A stretch of DNA of 64,000 nucleotides, from NCBI GenBank assembly GCA_037176725.1, contig JAZBRS010000020.1, positions 91,086,001 through 91,150,000 on the forward strand. Reading direction: 5' to 3'. Under the pieces are notes generated by a model, which did not search any database, was not told the DNA's origin, and saw only the letters and a program-made list of their open reading frames with translations. Of the stretch, positions 8,801-19,949 are shown in pieces; position 1 is the first letter of the stretch, and every line of letters begins with the position of its first letter. This DNA comes from Posidonia oceanica. Taxonomy: Eukaryota > Streptophyta > Magnoliopsida > Alismatales > Posidoniaceae. The position numbers were made by a program, and so were the translations under genes.

Positions 8801-11512
8801 TTCTTATTTTTGCGTTCTGGTCCTTAGCTTATTTAAGATGCTTAGTTTCTGATTTAATATCTTGCTAAATTGCTCATTTTATTCCTATTTTTCAGTATTT
8901 CCATTTTGGTCCATTTACTGTGCTTTCTAGTTATAAAAAGTTTGAGTTTAGCCCTTCTGTTTTTTATTTTAGCATCTGAATCCTACAGTAGATTATTTAA
9001 TTTTAATGCATGAACTTTGCCTTATTATATTGCATTTCAGATCCCTGTTTTATGTCATTTTTGCATCTTAGTCCACTGCACTGTAGGAACTTAGCTTTTA
9101 TTTTCTCATTTTGCATACTGCATTGCATTTTTCACCTTCTGGCTTTGCATATTTGCATTTAGGTCCATTTTAAATGGACAGTAACCATTTGGCATGCATT
9201 TTGGCTTATTACATTGCATTTTTACCGCTGATTTTTCCAAGTATTGCATTTCAGTCCCCAGATCATGATTCCAGAGCATGTTTTCCATATAAAATTGCAT
9301 TTTCGGACCCTGCATGATTTAAAAATCATACATAGACCCTTGCATCCTTTGGAAACCATGTAAAAAGGCTGTTTTGCCCCTAAGTTGCATTTTAACTCCT
9401 ATGCTTGCAAAAATTGCATGTAAGCCCTCCACTTGCATTCCCGGACTCCCCAGAACCCCCGTTTTCTGGAAAATTTGCATTTTAGCCCCTTTCTTTCTTC
9501 AAAAATGCTTTTGAACTCCTGTTCTTTCCAAATTGCTTTTCCTTATTTTTTTTTCGCCTTTTGCATGCATTCTGCATTCATTTAATCTTGCATTTAAGCA
9601 TCCCCCTTGCATATACTAGGCACTTTTAACTCCCCTTCACTTGGGAGGACCTTCAGCACACCCCTAGGACCTCCTGAACACTTAGATCTGTTCTTCTCTC
9701 CTGTTCTGGCCCTTCTGCTCCGAAGCTGCGATATCTTTCAATCCGACCGTTGGATCTCCTCGAGTAAGCTGCCCAGGCGACCGCAGCGAAGCGCTCTTCA
9801 GCATGGACCAAGCAGATCTCCGATCAGACTCCCGGATCTCCAGGTATGTCCTCCTGAACCCCTGCACTGCATTCGTTTTGCGTGCAGTCTTGTTTTCTCG
9901 CACCGTTTTGCGTGCCGCTTCTTTGTCTTGCACTGTTTTGCGTGCCCTTTAGTTTTTTTGTCTCATTTTGCGTGCAGTCTTGTTTTCTCGCACCGTTTTA
10001 CGTGCCGCTTCTTTGTCTTGCTCCGTTTTGCGTGCCCTTTAGTTTCCTCGCCTCGTTTTGCGTGCAGTCTTGTTTTCTCGCACCGTTTTGCGCGCCCTTT
10101 AGTTTTCTCGCTTCGTTTTGCGTGCTTTCAAGTTTCCTCGCTCTGTTTTGCGTGCCCTTTAGTTTTTTTCGCCTCATTTTACGTGCAGTCTTGTTTTCTC
10201 GCTCCGTTTTGAATGCCGCTTCTTTGTCTTGCTCCGTTTTGCGTGCAGTCTTGTTTTCTCGCTCCGTTTTGCGTGCCGCTTCTTTGTCTTGCACCGTTTT
10301 GCGTGCCCTTTAGTTTTCTCGCCCCGTTCTGCATGCTGCTTCTTTGTCTTACATCGTTTTGCGTGCCCTCTAGTTTCCTCGCTCCGTTTTGCGTGCAGTC
10401 TTGTTTTCTCGCTCCGTTTTGAATGCCGCTTCTTTGTCTTGCACCGTTTTGCGTGCCCTTTAGTTTCCTCGCCTCGTTTTGCGTGCAGTCTTGTTTTCTC
10501 GCACCGTTTTGCGCGCCCTTTAGTTTTCTCGCTCCGTTTTGCGTGCTTTCAAGTTTCCTCGCTCTGTTTTGCGTGCCGCTTCTTTGTCTTGCCTCGTTTT
10601 GCGTGCAGTCTTGTTTTCTTGCACCGTTTTGCGTGCCCTTTCGTTTTCTCGTCTCGTCTTGCGTGCCCTTGTTTTTCTTGCCCGGTTTTGCACCCTTCTT
10701 TCGTTTTCCGCACCGTCTTGCGTCCTTGTTCCGTTCCTTGCATCATTTCGCATGTCAACCTTGTTTTCGCATCTTTTCGCATTCTTGTTTCGTTCCTCGC
10801 ACTATTTTACGCTGTTTCCTCTTGCATGTCGCTTGCATTGCCTGTTTTCCCCGCTGTTTTGTTTTATCGCCCGCATTTGCATATAGGGCAGTGATGCTTA
10901 CTGTCCGGAGTTCCCACGAGCCAGGTTCCGCCCGGTTCGGAACACAGACAGCGTTGCTGAGCGCTTAGATTGCACGTTTACTTTCTTGCATTGTCTTTCA
11001 TCACTTAGAGCACACCCTTGAGCATGTAGACAGGCATTCATTGGCACTTAGGCATTCAAAGTCTGCATTTCCTTGCATATGCGAGCATAAGCCTAGAAAG
11101 ACCGATTCTCGGGCGTGTCGGGGGTGCCTAACACCTTCCCCGCGCGTAACAGGAGTCTTTACCCTCTCTTGGCCCGCAATGACCATATTGCCCTTGTCCT
11201 AGGCACGAGTCACATCATTTGCATTCATTTGCATCTCATTTCTTTTGCATTGCCCTGCATTGCATCTTTTGCTTGGTTTTGCGCGATTATTCACGCATTT
11301 CCCCGGTTTTCCTCGTCTTCCGATTTAATAGACTTGGTGGCGACTCCAATTTTGTCTTATCTTCTTCTTTTCTTTCCCTTTTTCCCTCTTTTAAATGTTT
11401 TCAAGTTAGGTCTTCCTTCTCGGACATAGCCGCTAATAGTGAGCCTGATTCCGATCGGTGCACGAGAGCTTTGGCAACGTGCATGGACGATCCGAACACT
11501 GGGATTACTACA
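5789..11512 (+). repeat. 3' LTR of element A (5724 bp)
   Basis: Starts TGTTGACACCCCATTTTGAC after the PPT and ends ACTGGGATTACTACA before the target duplication GGTGC. It is collinear with the solo LTR at 50791-56357 and, inverted, with B's 5' LTR. Sub-regions: AT-rich and pyrimidine-rich (5880-7330), GC-rich (about 7440-8740), AT-rich with many TTGCATTT blocks (8740-9620), a 30-bp tandem array (9866-10690), and a conserved end with CACCTTCCCCGCGCGTAAC and GGTGGCGACTCC (11336). TATAAAAAG at 8932-8940 is a possible but unproven TATA box. The many ORFs on both strands in the GC-rich part look like shadows. Confidence 0.85.
9866..10690 (+). repeat. 30-bp tandem array in the LTR of element A
   Basis: Nearly 28 units of about 30 bp built around CGTTTTGCGTGC, differing mainly in the second half (CGCTTCTTTGTCTTGC, CCTTTAGTTTTCTCGC or AGTCTTGTTTTCTCGC types). 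The register is almost unbroken, with one base gained near 10168, so several frames stay open. The homologous array in solo LTR E has a 90-bp period. Confidence 0.85.
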
Positions 11513-11524
11513 GGTGCTGGTAGT

Positions 11525-12591
11525 GGGTGAATAGAGTATTTAAAGTTTATCTATATTCTTTGAAATAGATTACTTAACTTTACTTAAACAAGAATATTCA
11601 ATCAATTAATATGGTTGAAATCTAATTTACCACATGCACAGAATGAGAAGAGAGGCAGTGAATTTAACAAACGGATATATAGTGGTTCAGCCAACCCGGC
11701 CTTGTCCACTCTCAGATCCCCTTTGGAGTTCCCTTAATCTTATATCATAGTAAATTACACTTACTTTATGAAGACATAAACCTCCTCTGCAAATCCCGTA
11801 GAGACCTTCTCACAGCTAGAGAAGCACAACCTTTGTTATAACGAATGTTTACAGAAAATAACTCTTGTGATCTCCACAGCTCAGTATTAGCAATTGAAAC
11901 AGAATGAAAACTCTTTTGGCTAACTTGGGAGAATATAAGCTTGGTAGAGGTAGTGTATTGATATGATATGAATTGGTACTTCTTGGTAGGATCCTTGGGG
12001 TCCTATTTATAGGTTTAGCAAGGTATAACATTGTGTCTAACGGCTAGCCCAACGGATTGAAATGGATCACTGATTTGGTATGCTGAAATTGATCGGTTGA
12101 CCAAAATCCTGCAACGTTCGGCTGATTCGGCAGACCGAAATATTTCGGTGTTCCGAAATCATACTAATGGTCGAATGAAGATGACATTTTTTTCTGGTGA
12201 TCCTAATACGGTATTTCGGACAAAAATCGGTATGCCGATTTTGTCCCTACTTCTAAACTTAGGAATTTTCTCAGTGTTTACTTCTGGTTTTGGGTATGGA
12301 TATTTTCCTAGGTGCATTTAGGATGATTTGGAGATTACATACATCCAGAATTACATCAAGAAAAATACAAATAATATTTTTACACCACACATAAAAACTT
12401 CTGAAATCTTCTTGTCTTTATGTAGACTTCATGCGAAATATTTCCTTGAGCTCTTGTGTTTCTTCATAAGTAGAGTTTCTTCAGATATTCCACCTATCTT
12501 AAAAACAGATTAAGAAATATATTTCTCAAGAAATATCATTAGTCTCATTTGTTATCATCAAAATTAAATATCGCATTGTTTATTTTCAACA
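11525..12591 (-). repeat. 3' LTR of copia element C (left end truncated)
   Basis: Homologous to 19993-21059. The first 29 bases found in the other copy (19964-19992) are missing, and the junction lies in GGGTGAA, shared by the target and the LTR. A TATA box on the minus strand reads TATAAATA (12004-12011). Upstream of it are ACCGAAATATTTCGGT, a perfect palindrome (12134-12149), and CGGTATGCCG (12228-12237). Confidence 0.9.
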
Positions 12592-12605
12592 ATCTCTCCC
12601 TTTTT
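12592..12605 (-). promoter_or_regulatory. Polypurine tract of copia element C
   Basis: On the minus strand AAAAAGGGAGAGAT directly precedes the LTR start TGTTGAAAAT. Four further purine runs of the GGGGGAG type lie within the next 500 bp upstream (near 12650, 12710, 12757 and 13090). Confidence 0.8.
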
Positions 12606-13458
12606 GATGATGACAAAAACTATATTTAAAATATCCATTTTTAAATTTCTCCCCCTATTAATAAGCATGATAAAATTTAAGTAGAGATAATGTAATAATT
12701 TTATTTTTGCTCCCCCTTTCTATAGGCCTAGTTAAAAATTTATTTTCATATTTTTCTCCCCTTTTTTGTCATAATACAAAAAGTTTTTAATCGAGCAAGG
12801 AGTATATATATATATTTAAAACATTTAGCATGCATTTAGACAGTGCAATCATGATATAAGTTTGACAAATACATGTATTGATCCATATTGATCAAAAAAT
12901 ATTCTATTTTGCACGGTATGTTCATAGTAAATCATATTTCAGTCCAAAATACCATAACATTTATATAATTTTCAATAAGCATTATTTTCATACTTAAGAG
13001 CAGAGGATAAAAAAAATTACCGTCCGTTAGGTTTAACTATATGATGATATTCAATAAGCATAAAATTCATCATATCCATATTCATTATGCTCCCCCTTAC
13101 ACCAATCATGGTAAACAAATCGAAAAATTTTGGATTTGCAATAATTTACTTTTATAAGATTTTCAAGGAATTTTTTTTAAGGAATTTTTTTTTTAAAGCT
13201 ATACTCATTTGATTTCTTACAAAAACATGTTTATGTCATAGTAACTGACATGCCAATCATATCCATATGGCTTAGCCAAATAATCATATATGTAAAAGAT
13301 TTTCATAATTTATATTTAGATGCATAATGATATAAAATTCAAGAATTATTATTCATTCATAGAATCATTCAAGATTTCATAAAATCATTCATAACAAAAT
13401 TCAAACAAAAACATAGAATCCATTGTATTTCATAAGAGTCAATGATACAATCCAGAAA
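12606..13458 (-). other. AT-rich non-coding region between env-like ORF and PPT, element C
   Basis: No ORF of note. The stretch is strongly AT-rich and carries repeated short purine tracts on the element sense strand (complements of CTCCCCCT). I see no other structure. Confidence 0.6.
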
Positions 13459-14597
13459 TCATTGGCTAGATGGAGAAGGAGGATTTCCTTGGAGATATCT
13501 TTTTATCTCTGCATGTTGATCATCCATTTTCTTCTCAATTTTGAATTGCCAATCTTTGATCTTGTTCTGCCAGGTTACGGCTCTATATTGCCAGTTGCAT
13601 ATGCCCGCATAGTTTTCGCTTGTCGAAGTTTTATTTCTTCAACATCCTTTCTTAGTTTTTCAATTTCTTCTTTGACATAGTCATCATCATCTTCTTCGTC
13701 TAGACTCTCAACTTCTTGTGCTTGAGCACTTGAAGAAGAAGGACATGATCCTTTTGTAGCTCTTGATCATCCCAATGCTTGCTCCATTTTATTTATGGTG
13801 ACAAGATCTAAGGGTTTTGATCTAACGGGAAGGGATGGCTCATGGATCAATAGGATGTCATAATGAATGAATAGGTAAGTAAGGAAAGGGCCATAAAATA
13901 ATTTGGTTTTGATGTGAGTCATGTGGTGGCAAATGACATGGGACCAATTTATTTGAATTTTCTTGGTTATTGCATACACGGCTTGGCATGTCATACTTCT
14001 TAGTTCATCAAAATGACCTTTCTTTTGTATGATATTTGTAGCAAGAATGTATGCAATTGTTTTAGATTGTTTGGTCAGTTGGTTTATTTTATTGGGTAGA
14101 AATGTGCTTTTCTTATTTTCTGAAATAACTTTATTTATTTCTAAGCAAGACTAACCTAATTCCTCAATAGAGAGTGTGATATCTATGCTAGTGGATGGGA
14201 TTTTTAGTAGTTGTCCTATGAGAACTTCATCAAAAGGCATATCTACACCTAGTAGGTATGATTCAAAGGTATCATGAGAAATTCTTACGTTTGCATAAAA
14301 TTGGGATACTAACTGTGGATAATACTTAGTGTCACCAATGGAAGCAAGCATGGGAATTAAAGATTGAGCATCAAATAGAGGACCTATGTTTTCTCCTAAA
14401 GAGTTGAAAACCACATTTCTTCTGGTGAGGACCTCTCTGTTTGCATAGAACTCCTGGTGGACTTTCCTAGCCTCATCGCTGACGAAAAGATGTTGTGAGT
14501 TACCATATGTGTGGGCGTCATCGTCGGAGGAGTCAGCGGCAGTAGTGGTAGGGGCTTTCCTCTTTGGCTTGGACACAAAGCTGTTCTTTGGCGCCAT
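13459..14597 (-). pseudogene. Env-like / putative plant transposon protein ORF (Transposase_32-like) of element C
   Basis: Reading from ATG at 14597: a basic start MAPKNSFVSKPKRK, then a domain with EARKVHQEFYANRE, LVSQFYANVRI, ESYLLGVDMPFDEVLIGQLL, then CHHMTHIKTKLFYGPFLTYL, then an acidic stretch and a coiled-coil-like C-terminus ending near 13459. I recognise this as the domain often called putative plant transposon protein (Transposase_32), seen in the 3' ORF of SIRE-type elements; its biochemical role is not known to me. In-frame stops at 14151-14153 and near 13764, and a frameshift near 13600, make it a pseudogene of about 380 codons. A predicted promoter-like module lies upstream. Confidence 0.7.
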
Positions 14598-15240
14598 TGG
14601 AGAGGAGAATGAGGCAGAGGAGCGAGAGAATGAGTGCTGGAGAGAGTGAGGGCCCGCGGAGAGGAAGACTAGAGGGATTTCTAGGGTGAGGAAATGGTGG
14701 AGAGAGGAGGACTGGTTAGGGCTTCGAGTGGTTAGCGAAGAATGAGAAAGAAAAAAAAATGGTGGAACCCTAGGCTTTTATACAGAAGAGCAATTTTTAA
14801 ATAAAAACGGTATGCCGAAATGTGAGCGGTATGCCGTTTTGCTCGAAACAGCTGGCTAAACCGGTTGACCGGTCTAAAAGGTTTTACCGAAACAGGGATT
14901 TTCGATAGACCGATTCAAAAAGTTCTACCGAAACAGGATTTTTCGGTAGACCGATAAAAAACGTTTTACCGAATTAGGGAATTTTGGTAGACCGAAGTTA
15001 CAAGCGGTATGCCGTTTTGGTTTGAACCTCTGGTTCAATATCAGTAGACCGATCCAAAAAGTTCTGCCAAAATAGGATTTTTCGGTAGACCAATAAAAAG
15101 GGTTTTACCAAATCTAGGATTTTCGGTAGACCAGTCAATAACGGTGCACCAGAATACTGTCAGATTGTACAGAGAACGGTAGACCGATGGAATTCGGTAT
15201 GCCGATTATGATTTCTTTTCAAAAAAAATTTATTTTATTT
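14598..15240 (-). promoter_or_regulatory. Promoter-like module upstream of the env-like ORF, element C
   Basis: Four exact copies of CGGTATGCCG (14808-14817, 14827-14836, 15005-15014, 15195-15204) and several CTACCGA...TCGGTAG inverted repeats spaced about 50-90 bp lie between the pol stop and the env-like ORF. Just downstream on the minus strand is TATAAAAG (14775-14782), about 180 bp before the ATG. The LTR U3 has the same order: CGGTATGCCG and ACCGAAAT motifs, then TATAAATA. Direct promoter activity is inferred. Confidence 0.6.
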
Positions 15241-17088
15241 TTATATAATTTCACATGCCTTGCATATACCTAGATTTCTTCTAATTTTTACAAATTGTGA
15301 TTCATCAAGTGGTTTTGTAAAAATATCTGCTAACTGATCAATGGTGGGTCTAAATTCTAATTTTATATTATTTTTAGCCACATGATCTCTTAGAAAATGA
15401 TGCCTCACTTCTATATGTTTGGTTCTTGAATGATGTATAGGATTTTTAGATAAGTTTATGGCACTTGTATTATCACAATAGATTGGTGTTGTGTTAAATA
15501 ATATATCATAATCTTTTAGAGTTTGTTTCATCCACAGTACTTGTGCACAACAACACTCAACTGCAATGTATTCCGCCTCAGTAGTGGATAATGCGATACT
15601 ATTTTGCTTCTTGATAAACCAAGAAACCAATGAATGTCCAAGAAATTGACATGTTCCACTAGTGCTCTTTCTATCAGTTTTACATCCAGCATAGTCTGCA
15701 TCACTATATACTATTAAGTTTAAGTTTGAATTCCTAGGATAGAATAGTCCTAAATCTTTGGTTCCTTGTAAATATCTAAATATCCTTTTGACTGCCACTA
15801 GATGTGATTCCTTAGGTGTAGCTTGATATCTAGCACATAGGTGTAGCTTGATATCTAGCACATAGACAGACACTAAACATAATATCAGGTCTACTAGTTG
15901 TTAAGTACAATAAAGAACCAATCATGCCTCTATACATCTTTTGATCTATGTCAATCCCATCATCATCTTTATCAAGTTTTGTATTTGTACTCATTGGGGT
16001 TTTTGCATCTTTTGAGTTTTCCATTCCAAATCTTTTTAATAATTCCTTCACATATTTTTCTTAAAAAATGACGATTTCATCTTTCATTTGTTTAACTTGG
16101 AATCCTAGAAAATAATTTAATTCCCCCATCATACTCATTTCAAAATTCTTCTTTCATAACATTGGAAAATTCCTCACATAATTTTTCATTTGTTGCTCCA
16201 AAGATGATGTCATCAACATATATTTGAATCAATAAAATATCTTTATCATTTTTCTTGATAAACAGGGTTGTATCAGCAACTCCAATGATGAACTCTTTTT
16301 CAATTAGAAATTTCTTTAATCTATCATACCAAGTAAGCTCTAAGAGCTTGTTTTAATCCAAAAAGTGCTTTATTCAATTTGTATACATGATCAATGTGAA
16401 GATCATTTTCAAATCCAAGAGGTTGTTTTACATATACTTCTTCATCAATTACTCAATTTAAGAAAGCACTCTTGACATCCATTTGATAGAGTTTGAAACC
16501 AATGCTACTAGCATAAGCTAATAACATCCTTATAGATTCTAGTCTTGCTACAAGGGCATATGTTTCATCAAAATCAATTCCTTCTTCTTGATTGTACCCT
16601 TGAGCCACTAGCCTAGCTTTGTTCCTAACTACTTTTCCAAATTCATCTAATTTGTATCTATAAACCCACTTTGTTCCAATTATGGTATAATCTTTAGGTT
16701 TTGGAACTAGTTCCCATACATTATTTCTTTCAAATTGGTTTAATTCTTCATGCATTGCAATCATCCAAAATTCATCATTACAAGCTTCATTTACATTCTT
16801 AGGCTCAATAGATGAAATAAAAGCATAAGTAGCACATTCATGATCTAATTTAGATCTAGTTAATATTCCTTTTGAGATTTCTCCAATATTTTGTTCCTTA
16901 GGATGTCCATGCATGAATTGCCGATTAGATGATTTATTTTCAGGTTCTTCTACATTATTTATGTCTTCATTATTTTTAATACTAATGGTTTGATTTTCTA
17001 TGACCTCTCCTTCATTTTCAAGATTTACAGTTTTGATAACATTTTCATCAAAATTCACATGCATGGATTCTTCAATAGTTAAAGTTCT
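15241..17088 (-). pseudogene. Reverse transcriptase and RNase H of copia element C
   Basis: Converts element RNA to DNA. N-terminal RT codons (from about 17064) include EFWMIAMHEELNQFERN, GTKWVYRYKLDEFG and MDVKSAFLN. A TGA follows at about 16453. The reading frame shifts near 16340, and the catalytic YVDD is at 16209-16220. The RT C-terminus (15840-16051) has MIGSLLYLTTSRPDIMFSV. RNase H (15241-15815) has YSDADYAG, STTEAEYIA, IYCDNTSA and LADIFTKPL. A 25-bp duplication (15816-15840 and 15841-15865) separates RT and RNase H in frame. All expected motifs are there, but the frame is broken at least three times. Confidence 0.85.
15816..15865 (-). repeat. 25-bp tandem duplication inside pol of element C
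   Basis: GTGTAGCTTGATATCTAGCA plus CATAG occurs twice head to tail, identical in both copies. Since 25 is not a multiple of three, the duplication breaks the RT-RNase H frame. Confidence 0.95.
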
Positions 17089-17904
17089 TTAGTTGAAGAT
17101 TCTATATGCTTTGCTTCTTGAGGAATATCTTAAAAATATTCCTTCATCAGATTTAGGATCAAACTTGTCCAAATTGTCCTTGGTGTTTAAAATAAAACAT
17201 TTACATCCAAAAACCTTGAAATAAGAAATATGTGGAAGTTTGCAAGACCAAAGTTCAAAAGGAGTTTTATTTAACATAGGTCTAAGTAAAACTCTATTTA
17301 ATATGTAGCATGCTGTGTTGACAGCTTCGGCCCAGAAATGCTTAGGCAAATTGTTTTCGCATAATATAGTTCTAGTCATTTCTTGTAATGTTCTATTTTT
17401 TCTTTCTACAACTCCATTTTGTTGTGGAGTCCTTGGAAAAGAAAAATTGTGTTCAAAACCATTTTCTTCACAAAAACTTTCAAAAATATCATTTTCAAAT
17501 TCTCCTCCATGATCACTTCTTATTTTGATGATATTCAGGCCTTTCTCATTTTGAGTCTTTTTGTAAAACTTTTGAAATTTAAGAAATACATCGTTTTTGT
17601 TTGCCAAAAATAAAACCCAACTAAATCTGGAGAAATCATCGACTAAAACAAAAGCATACATTTTTCCTCCTAAACTCATAGTTCTACTTGGACCAAATAA
17701 ATCGATGTGAATCAATTCCAAAGGTTTGGTAGTAGAAATCATTTCTTTTGATTTGAAAAATGATTTAATTTGTTTTCCAAATTGGCATGCATCACATAAT
17801 TTATCCTTTTTGAAATCAATTTTCGGTAAACCATTTACAAAATCACCTTTGGACAATTTAGATAGTTGACCCATACTGGCATGGCCAAGTCTTCTATGCC
17901 ATAA
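17089..17904 (-). pseudogene. Integrase of copia element C
   Basis: Joined in one frame with the protease upstream and the RT downstream, apart from TAG at 17905-17907 and TAA at 17089-17091. After the first stop it reads LWHRRLGHASMGQ and CDACQFGK, the HHCC zinc-binding part. The catalytic core follows with IHIDLFGPSRT, IRSDHGGEFEN and PQQNGVVERKNRT, giving the D, D and E expected. The C-terminus has FGCKCFILNTKDNLDKFDPK. Catalytic residues look intact, so the two nonsense changes are the main damage seen. Confidence 0.88.
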
Positions 17905-18309
17905 CTAAGCAACATCATGTGTAGAAGCAATATAGGATATGATTTTATTTGTTTTACAGGAAACTTTTATTTTGTACACATTACGCTTCCTATTCCCAGT
18001 AAAAATTACTTTGTTTGTTGTTGGATCAAATATTGTACATTCTTTCTTATCAAACAAGACTTTATAGCCTACATCACATAATTGACTAATGCTAATTAAG
18101 TTATGCTTTAGCCCATCTACCAACAATACATTTTCAATAGAATGGTTGTTAGGATTACCTACATTTCCAATCCCGACAATTTTCCCTTTAGCATTGTCTT
18201 CGAACATGACTGTTCCATCATCTTTAGACTTTAATATGTTTAGGAGACTATGATCTCCGATCATGGGACGGGAGCAGCCACTATCCAAGATCCACTTTGA
18301 ATATGTCAT
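17905..18309 (-). pseudogene. Aspartic protease of copia element C
   Basis: Cleaves the polyprotein. WILDSGCSRPMIGD near residue 6 holds the DSG catalytic triplet, followed by GIGNVGNPNNHSIENVLLV and LKHNLISISQLCDVGYKVLF, as in copia proteases. The ORF starts in a different frame from gag, so a frameshift lies between 18345 and 18309. It ends at the TAG shared with the integrase entry. Confidence 0.85.
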
Positions 18310-18344
18310 TTTCCTACATTTGATGAAAGTAAAGTCTTAGGCAC

Positions 18345-19904
18345 CTATATTTGAGTGGGACGAGTTTTATGAATTATTCTCCCATAATTATCCCTTTGAA
18401 CCCACTTAGATGGAGTTTGTTTCTTAATAACAAATATATATTTTTCTTGTGTGGTTTCTCTTATGAATCCATTTTCATATGGTGTGTTTTGAAAATGAGA
18501 AAAGCTTACACCTTGTTTATTTAATGAGGCTCTTTGATTCGATAGTAACATATCTAAATTTTGTTTTCCCTTTGTAAATTTTACAACAGTATTTAGTAGA
18601 TCATTGCTTCTCTCTTTTAGAATTTTTATGTCTTTTTCTAAATTGTTAATCTTATATTTCATATGTCCTATACTCATATTTAATTCAGTGTTCTTAATGT
18701 TAAGTTCTTCATTGTTACTTAGTAGAATTTTTCCTTCATTTACAAGTGCATTGTTTTCTTTAATTAGCTCTTTATTCTGTTGGTTTTGAGTTTTAGATGT
18801 TACTTTTAATTGTTTGTATTGCTCATATAATTCATTAAAAGTATTTAATAACTCTTCCATATCTTCACTTTGGGATAGAGAAATATCTTCTTGTGCCATG
18901 AAGCACATATTTGCTCTTTCATTCTCAGAAGATTCTTTATCTGAAGAAGAAGAATCACTTTCATCCCAAGTAGCATGAAGAGCCTTCTTTCTTGGCTTTT
19001 TAGATTCTTTTCTATAATTCTTCATTTTTAGTAAAGGACAATCTTTTTTGAGATGTCCTGGTTTGTTACACTTGAAGCAAAGAGGTGCCTCATCTTGATC
19101 TTTTATTTTCTCAGGAAATTTTCCTTTCTTTTGAAATTTTCTATTTTTGATAAATCACTTGAATTTCCTTGTAAAGAGAGCAATTTCTTCATCATCATCA
19201 TTTTCTGATTCTTCTGATTCAATAGTTGTTTTTAATGCAATAGTTTTCTTGTTTATTTGTTTTTCATTTTCTTTTTCTTGCATTTGTACTTCATATGATG
19301 TTAGGTTCCCAATCAAATTTTCTAGTGAATAATTTGAGAAATCTTTTGCTTCTTTTATGGCAATGGTTTTCTTTTCCCACTCAGAAGTTAGGGATCTCAG
19401 AATTTTTCTCACCAAATCACTTTGGAGATATCCTTTACCAAGAGCTTGTAGAGAGTTTGTTATATCACAGAATCTTGTGAACATCTCTCCAATGGGCTCA
19501 TTTGGTTTCATTTTGAATAACTCATATTTGTGAACAAGCATATTTATCTTTGTTTCTTTTACTTGATTTGTGCCTTCATGAGTTACTTCTAGATTATGCC
19601 ATGCTTTATTAGCAGTATCACAATTTGATATTTTATTAAACTATTCTTGATTTACAGCACAGAATAAAGTGTTTAATCCTTTTGCATCTAATTGAGCTAA
19701 TCTTTTATCTTCATCATTCCATTCTTTATAAGATTTTTCATTATTAGTAAAACCATTTATTACTATATCCCATAGGTCAATATTAATGCATTTTAAATAT
19801 ATTATCATTCTACATTTCCAACAGCTATAGTTGTTTCCATCAAAAAATGGTGGCCTATTAATATTCTATCTTTCAATAATATTATTATTGCTAGATGAAG
19901 CCAT
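18345..19904 (-). pseudogene. Gag of copia element C
   Basis: Capsid/nucleocapsid protein from ATG at 19904 (MASSSNNNIIER). The N-terminal part has PPFFDGNNYSCWKCRMIIYL and LDAKGLNTLFCAV. A middle domain contains MLVHKYELFKMKPNEPIGEM and LTSEWEKKTIAIKEAKDFS. The CCHC knuckle CFKCNKPGHLKKDC is near 19040-19085. It is followed by a serine/acid-rich stretch and a long coiled coil rich in N, K, E and L (18500-18840), then PTQI and a stop where VPK is expected. One frame runs throughout, with TAG or TGA interruptions near 19868, 19641 and 19155. Confidence 0.85.
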
Positions 19905-19949
19905 TTTTAGTCTAAATAGATTGTTAAATCTTATGTTTTAGACAACCTT

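Larger units (their letters stand above)
1..11512 (+). mobile_element. Element A: 3' part of a Tat/Ogre-like Ty3/gypsy retrotransposon
   Basis: Order on the plus strand: integrase C-terminal part, conserved spacer, DUF7745-like ORF, hairpin and tandem-repeat region, polypurine tract, 3' LTR. The 5' LTR, gag and most of pol lie left of the window. The LTR starts TGTTGACACC and ends GATTACTACA, with the TG...CA ends expected of LTRs. The five bases after the end, GGTGC (11513-11517), match the intact target at 44373-44377 in the other LTR of element B, so A inserted into B's 3' LTR. The left copy of the target duplication is outside the window and could not be checked. Confidence 0.85.

Noticed and set aside
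9607..10968. Overlapping ORFs of 115-221 residues in A's LTR array
   Set aside because: Same cause: a 30-bp period divisible by three and poor in stops.
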